DNA from: Sulfidibacter corallicola
GTDB taxonomy: Bacteria > Acidobacteriota > Holophagae > Acanthopleuribacterales > Acanthopleuribacteraceae
Length of the DNA: 64,000 bases
Direction of reading: 5' to 3'
Assembly (NCBI RefSeq): GCF_017498545.1
Contig: NZ_CP071793.1
Span: forward strand, 11,154,256 to 11,218,255
Part shown: in pieces, positions 43,928 through 53,831 of the stretch
Numbering within the stretch: the stretch's first letter is position 1
Layout of the letters: each line of letters starts with the position of its first letter
The notes under the pieces: model-generated
The model's input: the letters and a program-made list of their open reading frames with translations, nothing else
The model's database searches: none
Told to the model about the DNA's origin: nothing
Translations under genes and position numbers: made by a program

Positions 43928-44439
43928 TTTTATTTGTGGTTTGGAGATTCTTTTTTTACCACAGAGATCACAGAGTTCTCGGAGATATTTTGAGGCGGCT
44001 CACGGGAGCGTTTTTCTTCATTTGTACACTCGCACTCAATTCAATATTTTTTGATAAGAATTTAAGCATCAAAACACATCGAAACCAATCAATTCCATTC
44101 ATCTACAACGTGAAAATATCAATATACGTATATATTATTTAACATATGTTTGATTAGTTTTTTCCATTTACTAACTCAAGGCTCGTGTATATGTCCAGAG
44201 GTAGTTCCAAAAGGTGCTCATTGCTCCCGCTCTTGCTGCCTGGGCCATTTGGAACCACGGATTCATTCAACATCCAATTCATGTTTATGTTGAAGTCTAT
44301 CGAACTTCGATCTTTCGGTGACCATTCTTTTCCTTTCTGGCTCATCTTTGGCTAAAAGTCTGTCCACGAATCACACGGATTGACACGAATTTAAGAATTA
44401 CCGGTGGTTTCGCCAGGACAGCTCCCTGGCGGATTGCGG

Positions 44440-44533
44440 GGATTGCGGGGACAGTCCCACATAAAGTCTTTGATTTGTGCGAGTTGGAATTGCGGGGACA
44501 ATCCCACATAAAGGCTTTGATTTGTGCGAATTG
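44440..44533 (+). repeat. 47-base tandem duplication
   Basis: Two adjacent units (44440-44486 and 44487-44533), each reading ATTGCGGGGACA..TCCCACATAAA and ending TTTGATTTGTGCGA..TTGG, with three or four differences. Confidence 0.8.
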
Positions 44534-44566
44534 GGTCGACTCGCGGACAAAGGCCTCCTGTTCCTA

Positions 44567-45094
44567 GAAACCAATCAGGCATTTCTACCATTGCTAGGGT
44601 GACCATGTCTCTATAGTTATTTCGATAAATAGTCATCGCCCAATGTCAAGCATCAACAATGCCGATTTTTTCAAATAAACTTAGAAAATATATTTCATTT
44701 TTTGTTAATATTGAAAACTCTAGAACTCCAAACACACTATCTATGATCGAAGGGCATGATTGGAATTAGTTCTATCTCTCTCCGCGAACTCCGTGGACTC
44801 TATATGTAACAAACTATGTAAAGCTCGAAGATAAAGATAAAAACCTAAAAAGGCGGATGTGCAGGGAGTTCGTCGAAAAATGTCGGCCCGGCGGGCCAAC
44901 TTACTGCAACGACGCCCCTCTCACAAATGCGGGAACTCCCAAACGATTCGCTTCGATTAGTTACCCACCTGAAACCCGGTGGTCCGGCAATCCGGCCCCC
45001 GGCCTGGGCGGCGACTCTGTGGTGAGAAAAAGACAACCCAATTCCCAAGTATCACCTCACCTACCCGACTTGGACCCAACCTCCAACACCATGG
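44567..45094 (+). repeat. Duplicated spacer unit, copy 1 (filled site)
   Basis: Shares with 45132-45424 the blocks TTCTACCATT...GACC, CTATGATCGAAGGG, TCTCCGCGAACTCCGTGG and the CAACCCAATxCCCAAG tail. Repeat family C interrupts it after GGACTC. Confidence 0.75.
44801..45013 (+). repeat. Repeat family C, copy 2 (213 bp), inserted in duplicated spacer
   Basis: Begins TATATGTAACAAACTATGTA and ends GGCGGCG. It is bounded by ACTC on both sides (44797-44800 and 45014-45017), whereas the uninterrupted spacer unit has a single ACTC at the matching position. Inside are GGGAGTTC..GAACTCCC arms enclosing the GGCCCGGCGGGCC palindrome. Confidence 0.85.
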
Positions 45095-45131
45095 AAATGC
45101 TTCGAGTCGTGGGCAATACTGCTCTGCCCCG

Positions 45132-45424
45132 AGATGCCAAACAGGTGCTTCTACCATTACCAGAGAGACCTTGTCTCCTTAGCTATTTCACAATGAAAAT
45201 CAATAGCCAGTATCAAACATCAATATTATCCACCCAATAAAACAAATCCCAATCAATACTAACAGTACAAACTCAAAAACTCCAAGTAATTCATCTATGA
45301 TCGAAGGGTCTGAATTAGAAGATCTTTGTCATTCTCCGCGAACTCCGTGGACTCCGTGGTGAAAAAACACCAACCCAATCCCCAAGCACCTCCCCACCTA
45401 CCCGACCCGGACCCCACCTCCAAA
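45132..45424 (+). repeat. Duplicated spacer unit, copy 2 (empty site)
   Basis: Continuous from the AACTCCGTGGACTC block into CGTGGTGAAAAAACACCAAC, without family C sequence. Confidence 0.75.
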
Positions 45425-45632
45425 TCCCCGGCTTGTCCCCCCTCCCAAAAAATGCTAGGTTGGCAAAAAATTGCTCAGATAATTTTGATCTCTCCTGTAT
45501 ATGGCTCCACTTCCATAGGGCATCGCTTTCACCACACCATCGTGCACGCTTCAAATTAGAGTCGGTGTGTCCGCTCCTAATCGCCGTTCGGTTTTTCCAC
45601 GGGGCGCCCTTTCCGACCCATAGGACCTGACC

Positions 45633-48600
45633 ATGCTGAACAAACTCCCCGTTTTCCGAGGGTTGTTGCCCCTCGCCGTCTCTCTGCTCTGCGCCGTCCC
45701 TCCCCTTTTCGCGGCCAATTTCGAAGTCACCAACCTCAACGCCTCCGGCGGCGGCAGCCTGACCGCGGCGGTCACCAGCGCCAACAACAACGCAGGCGCC
45801 GACACCATCTCCTTTCAAGCCGGGCTCAACGGCACCATCACCCCCAGCGCTACGCTGGTGATCAACGGTCCCGTGTCGATCAACGGCAATACCGACGGCA
45901 ATGCCGCGACGCGGGAAATCACGATCAGTGGCGGCTCGGCCAGGACCATCTTCCGCGTCAACAACAACGGCGACGTGGAGATCACGGACCTGAACCTCGT
46001 CAACGGCAGCAGCAACCAGACGGATTTGTTCAACCCACTCAGCACCGGCGGCGCCATCACGGTCGACGGCGCCAACGGCTCACCCGTGGTGACGGTACGG
46101 CGGGTCAATTTCGAAAACAACCGTGCGGATTTTTCCGGCGCCATCTACGTGAACTTCGGTGGCCTGGTCGTTTCGGATTGCGTCTTTTTGAACAATATCT
46201 CCGATGGTTCCGCCAGCGGCGGCGGCGCAATCGGGATTTTCGACGACGTCTCGGCTTCGAGCGTCTCCTACACCATCGACGATTCGACCTTCATCGGCAA
46301 TCAGATGAACGGCGGCGGGGTCCAGAACGCGGGCGGCGGCGGTCATATCTGGCTCGGCCTCAACAACGACACGATGACGGTCAGAAGATGCCACTTCGAG
46401 GACGGCTTCGCCAATAGCGGACCCGGCGGTGGCGCCATCTTGTGCACCCCGTTTCCCGTCGGTTCGGGCGGGTCCCAAACCGCGTTTCTCAACGTGCACG
46501 ATTCACAGTTCATCAACAACCGCGCCATCAACGGTGCCTTCTTCACCGGAGGAGGTGCACTTTCCATTCGGGGTGGCGACCCCAGCGATTTCGTGACGTC
46601 CGTGATCACGGGCAACACGTTCAGCGGCAACTCGGCCACGGCGGCCGGCGGCGCGATCGAAATCTGGGGCGCGGGCACCACCTCGGGTGGTCCCATCACG
46701 AACCAGGTGACCGTGAACAACAACACCTTCCACAACAACACCGCCGAATCCGGTGGTGCCGTCGGCTTTGTCAACTCGGTGGTCACCTTCGACAGCAATA
46801 CGGTCACCAACAACACGACCACCGGCATGGACGCCGGCACCAGCCACGGCAGTGTCTACCTGTTCGCCGGCAATCCGATCGGCACGTTCCAGATGCGGAA
46901 CTCCATCCTGGACGGCAATTCGGAACCGCAGATTCGCTCGTTCGGCGGCGTGACCGGCACCTCGCAGGGCAACAACCTGATCAACGGGACCGTGCTGAAC
47001 CTGACGGGATGGGCCAACCAGGCCTCGGACATCACCGGGACCGGCGCCAATCTGGCAGCCTTGGCCCCCAACGGTTTGCGGGTCGGCGCGTCGAACAACG
47101 GATTCACCGCCCAGACTCGGGTCCCCAATGGCGGCAGCTCGGTCATCAGCGCGGGCAATACGACACTGACGGTGGACCAGCGCGGCGTGGCACGCCCTAT
47201 CGGAACGGACGACATCGGTGCCGTCGAGGTCAACCAGGATGACCCGACCCTCGACCTGGACGCCAACAACAGCTCCGGCGCCACCGGCAACAATTTCACG
47301 GGAAGTTTCACGCCAGGAGGCGGTGGCGTCGCCATCGCCGACACCGACACGGCGATCGGCGGCAGCACGGACCCGCAGATCCGCAACGCGACGATCACCC
47401 TCACCACCCGCCCGGACGGCGCAAGCGAAAGCCTGGCCCTGACCAGTGCAGGCAACACCGCCGCAATCGCCGCCGGTATCGTGATCACTCCGTACAATTC
47501 GGGAACCGGCGTGCTCTTTCTCTCGGGCAACGCCACCACGAGCGCCTACGAGGCGGCGATCGAGGCGATTCGCTACGACAACGCCCTCGGCAGCCCCACC
47601 CTCACCAACCGAACCATCACGGTCCAGGTGGACAACGACGAAGCCAGCAACCTGGCCACTGCCACGCTGACACTCGCCAGTGCCGGCGTCTCGGTCGTCG
47701 AAACCGGAACAACCGATGTCGTCGAGGGCGGCGCCACCGACACCTACACGATTCAGTTGGACAGCGTGCCCGCCGGCGCGGTGGAGATCACGGTCACCGC
47801 CGACAGCCAAACCGAGGTCAGCCTGAACGGGACCGACTTCGCCTCTTCCCAAGTCTTTTCCCGCTCGGATACGACGACGCAAACGATTACGGTCCGTGCC
47901 GTGGACGACATGGTCGATGAAGCCGCAACCCACACCGGTACGATCACCCAAGCGATCACCAACACGGGCGACGCCGCCGACTACCCGATCGGTCTCACCA
48001 TCGATTCGGTCACGGTCAACGTCACCGACAACGACACCGCTGGAGTCGCCGTCGTCCAATCCGGCGGTACCACCGACATCGCCGAGGGCGGCGCCACCGA
48101 CACCTACACCCTCGCACTCGCCACCGTTCCCTCCGGCGCCGTCCAGATCACCGTCACCGCCGACGCACAGACCGAGGTCAGCCTCGACGGCGTCAACTTC
48201 GCCGCTTCCCAGAACTTCAGCCGCAGCGATACCACTTCCCAAACCGTCACCGTCCGCGCCATCGACGATTTGGTCATCGAAAGCTCCCCCCACACCGGCA
48301 CCCTCTCTCACGCCATCACCGCCAGCCCCGACGCAAACTATCCCACCAACCTCTCCATCAACCCCGTCAACGCCGCCATCACCGATAACGACACCGCAGC
48401 AGTCGCCGTCCTCCAATCCGGCGGCACCACCGACATCGCCGAGGGCGGTGCCACCGACACCTACACCCTCGCACTCGCCACCGTTCCCTCCGGCGCCGTC
48501 CAGATCACCGTTACCGCCGACGCACAGACCGAGGTCAGCCTCGACGGCGTCAACTTCGCCGCTTCCCAGAACTTCAACCGCAGCGATACCACTTCCCAAA

Positions 48601-51600
48601 CCGTCACCGTCCGCGCCATCGACGATTTGGTCATCGAAAGCTCCCCCCACACCGGCACCCTGTCGCACGCCATCACCTCCAGCCCCGACGCAAACTATCC
48701 CACCAACCTCTCCATCAACCCCGTCAACGCCGCCATCACCGACAACGACACCGCTGGAGTCGCCGTCGTCCAATCCGGCGGCACCACCGACATCGCCGAG
48801 GGCGGCGCCACCGACACCTATACCCTCGCACTCGCCACCGTTCCCTCCGGCGCCGTCCAGATCACCGTCACCGCCGACGCGCAGACCGAGGTCAGCCTCG
48901 ACGGCGTCAACTTCGCCGCTTCCCAGAACTTCAGCCGCAGCGATACCACGACCCAAACCGTCACCGTCCGCGCCATCGACGATTTGGTCATCGAAAGCTC
49001 TCCCCACACCGGTACTCTTTCTCACGCCATCACCGCCAGCCCCGACGCAAACTACCCCACCAACCTCTCCATCAACCCCGTCAACGCCGCCATCACCGAT
49101 AACGACACCGCAGCAGTCGCCGTCGTCCAATCCGGCGGCACCACGGATATCGCCGAGGGCGGCGCCACCGATACCTACACCCTCGCACTCGCCACCGTTC
49201 CCTCCGGCGCCGTCCAGATCACCGTCACCGCCGACGCGCAGACCGAGGTCAGCCTCGACGGCGTCAACTTCGGCGCTTCCCAGAACTTCAGCCGCAGCGA
49301 TACCACTTCCCAAACCGTCACCGTCCGCGCCATCGACGATTTGGTCATCGAAAGCTCCCCCCACACCGGCACCCTCTCTCACGCCATCACCGCCAGCCCC
49401 GACGCAAACTACCCCACCAACCTCTCCATCAACCCCGTCAACGCCGCCATCACCGACAACGACACCGCTGGAGTCGCCACCGTCCAATCCGGCGGCACCA
49501 CCGACATCGCCGAGGGCGGTGCCACCGACACCTATACCCTCGCACTCGCCACCGTTCCCACCGGCGCCGTCCAGATCACCGTCACCGCCGACGCGCAGAC
49601 CGAGGTCAGCCTCGATGGCGTCAACTTCGGCGCTTCCCAGAACTTCAGCCGCAGCGATACCACGACCCAAACCGTCACCGTCCGCGCCATCGACGATTTG
49701 GTCATCGAAAGCTCCCCCCACACCGGCACCCTGTCGCACGCCATCACCGCCAGCCCCGACGCAAACTATCCCACCAACCTCTCCATCAACCCCGTCAATG
49801 CCGCCATTACCGATAACGACACCGCTGGAGTCGCCATCGTCCAATCCGGCGGCACCACCGACATCGCCGAGGGCGGCGCCACCGATACCTACACCCTCGC
49901 ACTCACCACCGTTCCCTCCGGCGCCGTCCAGATCACCGTCACCGCCGACGCACAGACCGAGGTCAGCCTCGACGGCGTCAACTTCGCCGCTTCCCAGAAC
50001 TTCAGCCGCAGTGATACCACTTCCCAAACCGTCACCGTCCGCGCCATCGACGATCTCGTCGACGAGGCATCGCCCCACAACGGCATCCTTTCCCACGCGG
50101 TCACCGGCGCGGTCGCCGATCCCAACTACCCGACAACCCTGGTGATCGCCGACGTCACCGCTGTCATCACCGACGACGACACCGCAGGAGTCACGGTAAC
50201 AGCCTCGGGGGGAGACACCTCGGTCGCGGAAGGCGGGGCCACCGACACTTACACCCTTCAGTTGGACTCGATGCCCACGGGAGCCGTGGAGATCACCGTC
50301 ACTGCCGACACCCAAATCGAAGTCAGCATCGACGGTGTCAACTTCGCCGGCTCCCAGAGCTTTTCCCGCAGCGACACCAGCGCCCAAACCGTGACCGTCC
50401 GCGCCATCGACGATCTCGATATCGAGGCGAATCCCCACACCGGGCTTCTGACCCACGCCGTCACGGGTGCGGTCGTCGATCCCAACTACCCGACGACCAC
50501 CGTCGTCGATCCCCTGACCGCCACCATCACCGACAACGACGTGGCAGGAGTCACCGTCACGGAATCCGGGGGCTCCACCGATGTCACCGAAGATGGTGCC
50601 ACGGATACCTACAGCCTCGCCCTCGACACCCTGCCCACCGGGCCGGTGGAAATCACGGTTACCGCGGGAACCCAGACCGAAGTCAGCATCGACGGCGTCA
50701 ATTTCGCCGCATCACAGACGTTCACGCGTGCTGACACGACACCACAAACCGTGACCGTGCGCGCCATCGACGATCTCGTCGACGAGACCAGCCCTCACCC
50801 CGGTTCCATCGGTCATGCCATCACCGGCGCAGTCGCCGACGCCAATTACCCCACCACCTTGCCCATCGGTTCCGTAGCGCCGCAAATCACCGACAACGAC
50901 GCCGCCGGGGTGGCCGTGGTCGAATCCGGCAAGTCCACCGACATCGCCGAGGGCGGTGCCACCGACAGCTACACCCTCGCCCTCACGACCGTGCCGAGCG
51001 CGCCGGTGGAACTCACCGTCACCGCGGACGCCCAAACCGAGGTCAGCCTCGACGGCGTCAGCTTCGGGGCCTCGCAGGTCTTCTCCCGCACCGACACCAG
51101 CCCCCAAACGGTAACGGTCCGCGCGGTCGACGACTCGATCGACGAGCTGTCTCCCCATACCGGGCTCATCACCCAAGCCGTGACCGGCGGCACCGATCCC
51201 AACTACCCGGCCACGCTCTCGATCACCGACGTGGTCGCCGCCATTACCGACGACGACACCGCCGGCGTGACGGTCGTCGAATCGGCCGGCAGCACCGCCG
51301 TCACCGAGGACGGCACCCAAGACAGCTACACGATTCAGCTCGACTCCCTTCCCACCGGTCCCGTGGAACTCACCGTCAGTGCCGATACCCAAACCGAGAT
51401 CAGCCTCGACGGGACTCAGTTCGCCGCCACCCAGACCTTCACCCGTGGGGACCAGACCCCCCAAACCATCACCGTCCGGGCCGTAGACGACCTGATCATC
51501 GAACTCGACCCCCATCCCGGAACCCTGACCCACGCGGTGACCGGCGCGGTGGCGGACCCCAACTATCCGCTGACCACGTCGATCGATCCCGTCGCGGTTT

Positions 51601-52760
51601 CCATTGCCGACAACGACGTCGCCGGGGTCACCGTCACCCAGTCGGGCGGTTCGACCGACGTGACGGAGGCCGGCACCACCGACACCTACACCCTCGCTTT
51701 GGACACCATCCCCACGGATCCGGTCGCGCTGACCGCCACGGCGGACGACCAGCTCGAACTCAGCCTGAACGGTACGGACTTCGCCCCATCGGTGACGGTG
51801 CCCCTGACGGACGTGACGCCCACGACCATCACAGTCCGAGCGATCGACGACGAACAGGACGAGGCGAAGCCGCATCTGGGCACCATCGACCACACCATCA
51901 TCGGTCCGGTGCTAGACGGCAACTACCCCACGACACTGGCGATCGCCTCGGTGTCGGCCCAGATTCTCGACAATGACAGCGCGGGCGTCACCGTCATCGA
52001 ATCGGATGGGTCGACCGAGGTCGATGAGGCCGGCACCAACGACAGCTACACCGTCGCGTTGGATACCGTGCCCACGGCGCCGGTGACCATTTCGATCGAG
52101 GCGGGCGATCAGGTGGAAATCAGCCTCGACGGCGCCGACTTCGCCTCCGCCCAGACCTTCACCCGCACCGATCAAACGCCCCAAACGGTCACGCTTCGCG
52201 CGGTCGACGACGGACTGGTCGAGCCCAATCCCCACTTCGAGGAACTGGTGCACCGGATCGAAGCGCCCGCGGGCGATCCCGACTATCCCACCGATCTTCC
52301 CATCGCCGGGGTCGATGTCACCATCGAGGACAACGATGTGCCCGGGCTCGGTATCTCCGTGGAGAGTCAGGTACTTACCGTAGATGGCCTGCCCACGAGG
52401 TATCAGGTTTTCTTGTCGGCGGCACCGGCATCACCGGTCACGGTGACCCTCGAATCCGACGATAACTGCCAGGTGACGCCAAGTGTGCTCACGTTCAACC
52501 CCGACGGTGCCGGCCCACCGCTGTGGAGTGAGCCCCAAACCGTGGAAGTCCGCGCACTCGGCGGCGTGGGCGCCCGGTGTTTCGTCGACCACATCGCCAC
52601 GGGCAGCGGCTATGACCAAAACCCGGTGCAAACGGTGGAGTTCACCATTATCGGGGTCGTGCCGACCCTGCAAACCTGGGCCTTGATGGTGTTCGCGGCA
52701 CTGCTCGGCGGGCTGGGCATCGCCTGGAACCGGAAATCACGCGGGTTGAAGGCGCGATGA
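45633..52760 (+). CDS. Giant exported beta-helix protein with 13 Calx-beta-like repeats and IPTL-CTERM-like tail
   Basis: A 2375-residue exported protein. Residues 1-28 form a Sec signal (MLNKLPVFRGLLPLAVSLL). Residues about 29-545 are a parallel beta helix of the polymorphic-outer-membrane-protein or choice-of-anchor Q kind (Asn-rich turns, SGGAIYV-like rungs). After a short beta domain (about 545-690) come thirteen repeats of about 119 residues, each opening AGVxVxxSGG and closing with an ITDNDT-type Asp-rich turn, as in calcium-binding Calx-beta domains. The tail VPTLQTWALMVFAALLGG followed by basic residues is an IPTL-CTERM-like sorting signal, indicating processing and surface display. 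Probable adhesin or surface scaffold. Confidence 0.9.
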   Translation: MLNKLPVFRGLLPLAVSLLCAVPPLFAANFEVTNLNASGGGSLTAAVTSANNNAGADTISFQAGLNGTITPSATLVINGPVSINGNTDGNAATREITISGGSARTIFRVNNNGDVEITDLNLVNGSSNQTDLFNPLSTGGAITVDGANGSPVVTVRRVNFENNRADFSGAIYVNFGGLVVSDCVFLNNISDGSASGGGAIGIFDDVSASSVSYTIDDSTFIGNQMNGGGVQNAGGGGHIWLGLNNDTMTVRRCHFEDGFANSGPGGGAILCTPFPVGSGGSQTAFLNVHDSQFINNRAINGAFFTGGGALSIRGGDPSDFVTSVITGNTFSGNSATAAGGAIEIWGAGTTSGGPITNQVTVNNNTFHNNTAESGGAVGFVNSVVTFDSNTVTNNTTTGMDAGTSHGSVYLFAGNPIGTFQMRNSILDGNSEPQIRSFGGVTGTSQGNNLINGTVLNLTGWANQASDITGTGANLAALAPNGLRVGASNNGFTAQTRVPNGGSSVISAGNTTLTVDQRGVARPIGTDDIGAVEVNQDDPTLDLDANNSSGATGNNFTGSFTPGGGGVAIADTDTAIGGSTDPQIRNATITLTTRPDGASESLALTSAGNTAAIAAGIVITPYNSGTGVLFLSGNATTSAYEAAIEAIRYDNALGSPTLTNRTITVQVDNDEASNLATATLTLASAGVSVVETGTTDVVEGGATDTYTIQLDSVPAGAVEITVTADSQTEVSLNGTDFASSQVFSRSDTTTQTITVRAVDDMVDEAATHTGTITQAITNTGDAADYPIGLTIDSVTVNVTDNDTAGVAVVQSGGTTDIAEGGATDTYTLALATVPSGAVQITVTADAQTEVSLDGVNFAASQNFSRSDTTSQTVTVRAIDDLVIESSPHTGTLSHAITASPDANYPTNLSINPVNAAITDNDTAAVAVLQSGGTTDIAEGGATDTYTLALATVPSGAVQITVTADAQTEVSLDGVNFAASQNFNRSDTTSQTVTVRAIDDLVIESSPHTGTLSHAITSSPDANYPTNLSINPVNAAITDNDTAGVAVVQSGGTTDIAEGGATDTYTLALATVPSGAVQITVTADAQTEVSLDGVNFAASQNFSRSDTTTQTVTVRAIDDLVIESSPHTGTLSHAITASPDANYPTNLSINPVNAAITDNDTAAVAVVQSGGTTDIAEGGATDTYTLALATVPSGAVQITVTADAQTEVSLDGVNFGASQNFSRSDTTSQTVTVRAIDDLVIESSPHTGTLSHAITASPDANYPTNLSINPVNAAITDNDTAGVATVQSGGTTDIAEGGATDTYTLALATVPTGAVQITVTADAQTEVSLDGVNFGASQNFSRSDTTTQTVTVRAIDDLVIESSPHTGTLSHAITASPDANYPTNLSINPVNAAITDNDTAGVAIVQSGGTTDIAEGGATDTYTLALTTVPSGAVQITVTADAQTEVSLDGVNFAASQNFSRSDTTSQTVTVRAIDDLVDEASPHNGILSHAVTGAVADPNYPTTLVIADVTAVITDDDTAGVTVTASGGDTSVAEGGATDTYTLQLDSMPTGAVEITVTADTQIEVSIDGVNFAGSQSFSRSDTSAQTVTVRAIDDLDIEANPHTGLLTHAVTGAVVDPNYPTTTVVDPLTATITDNDVAGVTVTESGGSTDVTEDGATDTYSLALDTLPTGPVEITVTAGTQTEVSIDGVNFAASQTFTRADTTPQTVTVRAIDDLVDETSPHPGSIGHAITGAVADANYPTTLPIGSVAPQITDNDAAGVAVVESGKSTDIAEGGATDSYTLALTTVPSAPVELTVTADAQTEVSLDGVSFGASQVFSRTDTSPQTVTVRAVDDSIDELSPHTGLITQAVTGGTDPNYPATLSITDVVAAITDDDTAGVTVVESAGSTAVTEDGTQDSYTIQLDSLPTGPVELTVSADTQTEISLDGTQFAATQTFTRGDQTPQTITVRAVDDLIIELDPHPGTLTHAVTGAVADPNYPLTTSIDPVAVSIADNDVAGVTVTQSGGSTDVTEAGTTDTYTLALDTIPTDPVALTATADDQLELSLNGTDFAPSVTVPLTDVTPTTITVRAIDDEQDEAKPHLGTIDHTIIGPVLDGNYPTTLAIASVSAQILDNDSAGVTVIESDGSTEVDEAGTNDSYTVALDTVPTAPVTISIEAGDQVEISLDGADFASAQTFTRTDQTPQTVTLRAVDDGLVEPNPHFEELVHRIEAPAGDPDYPTDLPIAGVDVTIEDNDVPGLGISVESQVLTVDGLPTRYQVFLSAAPASPVTVTLESDDNCQVTPSVLTFNPDGAGPPLWSEPQTVEVRALGGVGARCFVDHIATGSGYDQNPVQTVEFTIIGVVPTLQTWALMVFAALLGGLGIAWNRKSRGLKAR
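48039..50183 (+). repeat. Six near-identical tandem repeats (357 bp) within the giant gene
   Basis: Units start at 48039, 48396, 48753, 49110, 49467 and 49824; the last is 360 bp with a diverged 3' part. They differ by few bases, including synonymous positions, whereas the flanking repeats are similar only in protein. This indicates recent amplification or gene conversion. Confidence 0.95.
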
Positions 52761-52880
52761 GCGATTGGAACAGGTGCTCGAGCGGGTTATCATGGGCGTG
52801 ACTCTTCCCCATCCATGCCTTCGCGCACCTGTCCCACCCCAACCGGGATGCTCCGATCCCCGCCCGGTCAGGAGTCGTTC

Positions 52881-53375
52881 ATGAAGTTCGAGTGCCAGCC
52901 CGTCGATACCGCCTTCCTGGAAGAGGCGCCCCTGCGTTTCGTCAACGAAGCCGAGCTGCCCATGGCGGCCGAGCGCGTCTTCGCGATTCTCGAAGACGGC
53001 GAGGCCTGGCCGCGTTGGTTCAAGGACATCCGAAAGGTCACTTGGACCACGCCAAAACCCTTTGGGGTGGGCACGACGCGAACCGTGCGCCTGGCCACCC
53101 TCACCGTCTTCGAGTATTTCTTCATCTGGGAACAAGGCCACCGGTTTTCCTTCTACTTCACGGGGCACACGTTACCGATGGCGCGAGCCTTCGCCGAAGA
53201 TTACCAGCTCCATTCGCTGGGACCCGACCGCTGCCGGTTTCTGTACACGGTGGCCTGCCGGCCGCAGCCCTGGATGATCCCTTTCCAGCCGATCATGCGG
53301 CTACAATTGGGGTCCATGTTCCGCAAGGCCACCGCAGGCCTGGTGGCCTACACCACCGATCTCGCCAAAGGTTGA
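52881..53375 (+). CDS. SRPBCC family protein (polyketide cyclase/dehydrase-like)
   Basis: A 164-residue protein. ATG at 52881 follows CAGGAGT; the upstream codons are not convincing. It has the helix-grip pattern: VNEAELPMAAERVFAILEDGEAWPRWFKDI near the N-terminus, GVGTTRTVRL and a long amphipathic C-terminal helix (MRLQLGSMFRKATAGLVAYTT). SRPBCC proteins bind hydrophobic ligands; the function is not known. It is separated from the giant gene by 120 bases. Confidence 0.87.
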   Translation: MKFECQPVDTAFLEEAPLRFVNEAELPMAAERVFAILEDGEAWPRWFKDIRKVTWTTPKPFGVGTTRTVRLATLTVFEYFFIWEQGHRFSFYFTGHTLPMARAFAEDYQLHSLGPDRCRFLYTVACRPQPWMIPFQPIMRLQLGSMFRKATAGLVAYTTDLAKG

Positions 53376-53426
53376 ATGGATTACCGGCGAAATCCTCCCG
53401 CTCTTGTTTTTCGGTTGGGACAATGG

Positions 53427-53532
53427 CCGCTCCGCTCTTCGACTCGGATTCCAGGCGCGACCCGGCTCACTTCGGCGCGTCGATCGGGCCGATCGACCTA
53501 CCTGGCCCAGCGGCTCTTTCGGCATTCGGGCT
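53427..53532 (-). repeat. Repeat family D, partial copy 3
   Basis: On the minus strand GCCCGAATGCC, GCCAGGTAGGT, a GATCGGCCCGATC palindrome and CGCCGAAG follow the order seen at 61687. The second half is lost or too diverged. Confidence 0.5.
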
Positions 53533-53735
53533 CTTCGACCGCACACACTCCGAGAAGGCGGCCAGGGCGAAAGGGAAAGCTCCGCCCTCGAACCCAGGTC
53601 ATCAACGCCAATCGGTTGGCATCGACGAGCCCGACGGGCAGGCCCGCCGCCCCAACCCAACCCGCTGCAATGGCAACCATTTCGAGAATGCGAGTGTTTC
53701 GATGAACGCCGCTTCGACATCGAGGGCCGAGCAGG

Positions 53736-53768
53736 GGTTTCCAGCCCGCCGGGCCGACGGGCTGGAAA
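53736..53768. other. Long perfect hairpin
   Basis: Arms GTTTCCAGCCCG and CGGGCTGGAAAC with a 9-base GC-rich loop. It lies 64 bases past the stop of the minus-strand gene and could end its transcript, but no T-run follows on either strand. Confidence 0.6.
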
Positions 53769-53831
53769 CTCATGAGTTGTCGAGAGGTGGGCGCTTTTAC
53801 GGTCGGGTTTCGAGGATCCGGAGAGCGTGCC

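Larger units (their letters stand above)
43928..45632. other. 1.7 kb AT-rich non-coding region with nested repeats
   Basis: Family B repeats at 43950-43986, 44777-44800 and 45333-45370. A family A repeat at 44360-44391. A 47-base tandem duplication at 44440-44533. A duplicated spacer unit at 44567-45094 and 45132-45424, the first interrupted by family C copy 2. No convincing gene; the 63-codon frame at 44154-44345 lacks a ribosome-binding site. Confidence 0.7.
53376..53831. other. Spacer with partial repeat D and a long hairpin
   Basis: A degenerate family D copy lies on the minus strand at about 53427-53532. A 12-base perfect stem lies at 53736-53768. No gene. Confidence 0.6.

Noticed and set aside
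44154..44345. 63-codon minus-strand open frame
   Set aside because: AT-rich, no ribosome-binding site, no similarity recognised; cannot be told from chance.
44857..45240. Open frames beginning MCREFVEKCRPGG in family C copies
   Set aside because: Similar peptides occur in all three copies, but the frame is broken or altered by length changes in the element and there is no ribosome-binding site.
47896..50145. 749-codon Ser/Pro-rich plus frame inside the giant gene
   Set aside because: It is the out-of-frame reading of the same tandem repeats.
46503..50456. 1317-codon minus-strand open frame opposite the giant gene
   Set aside because: It is a periodic Gly/Asp/Val mirror of the 357-base repeats, with no start signal or domain.
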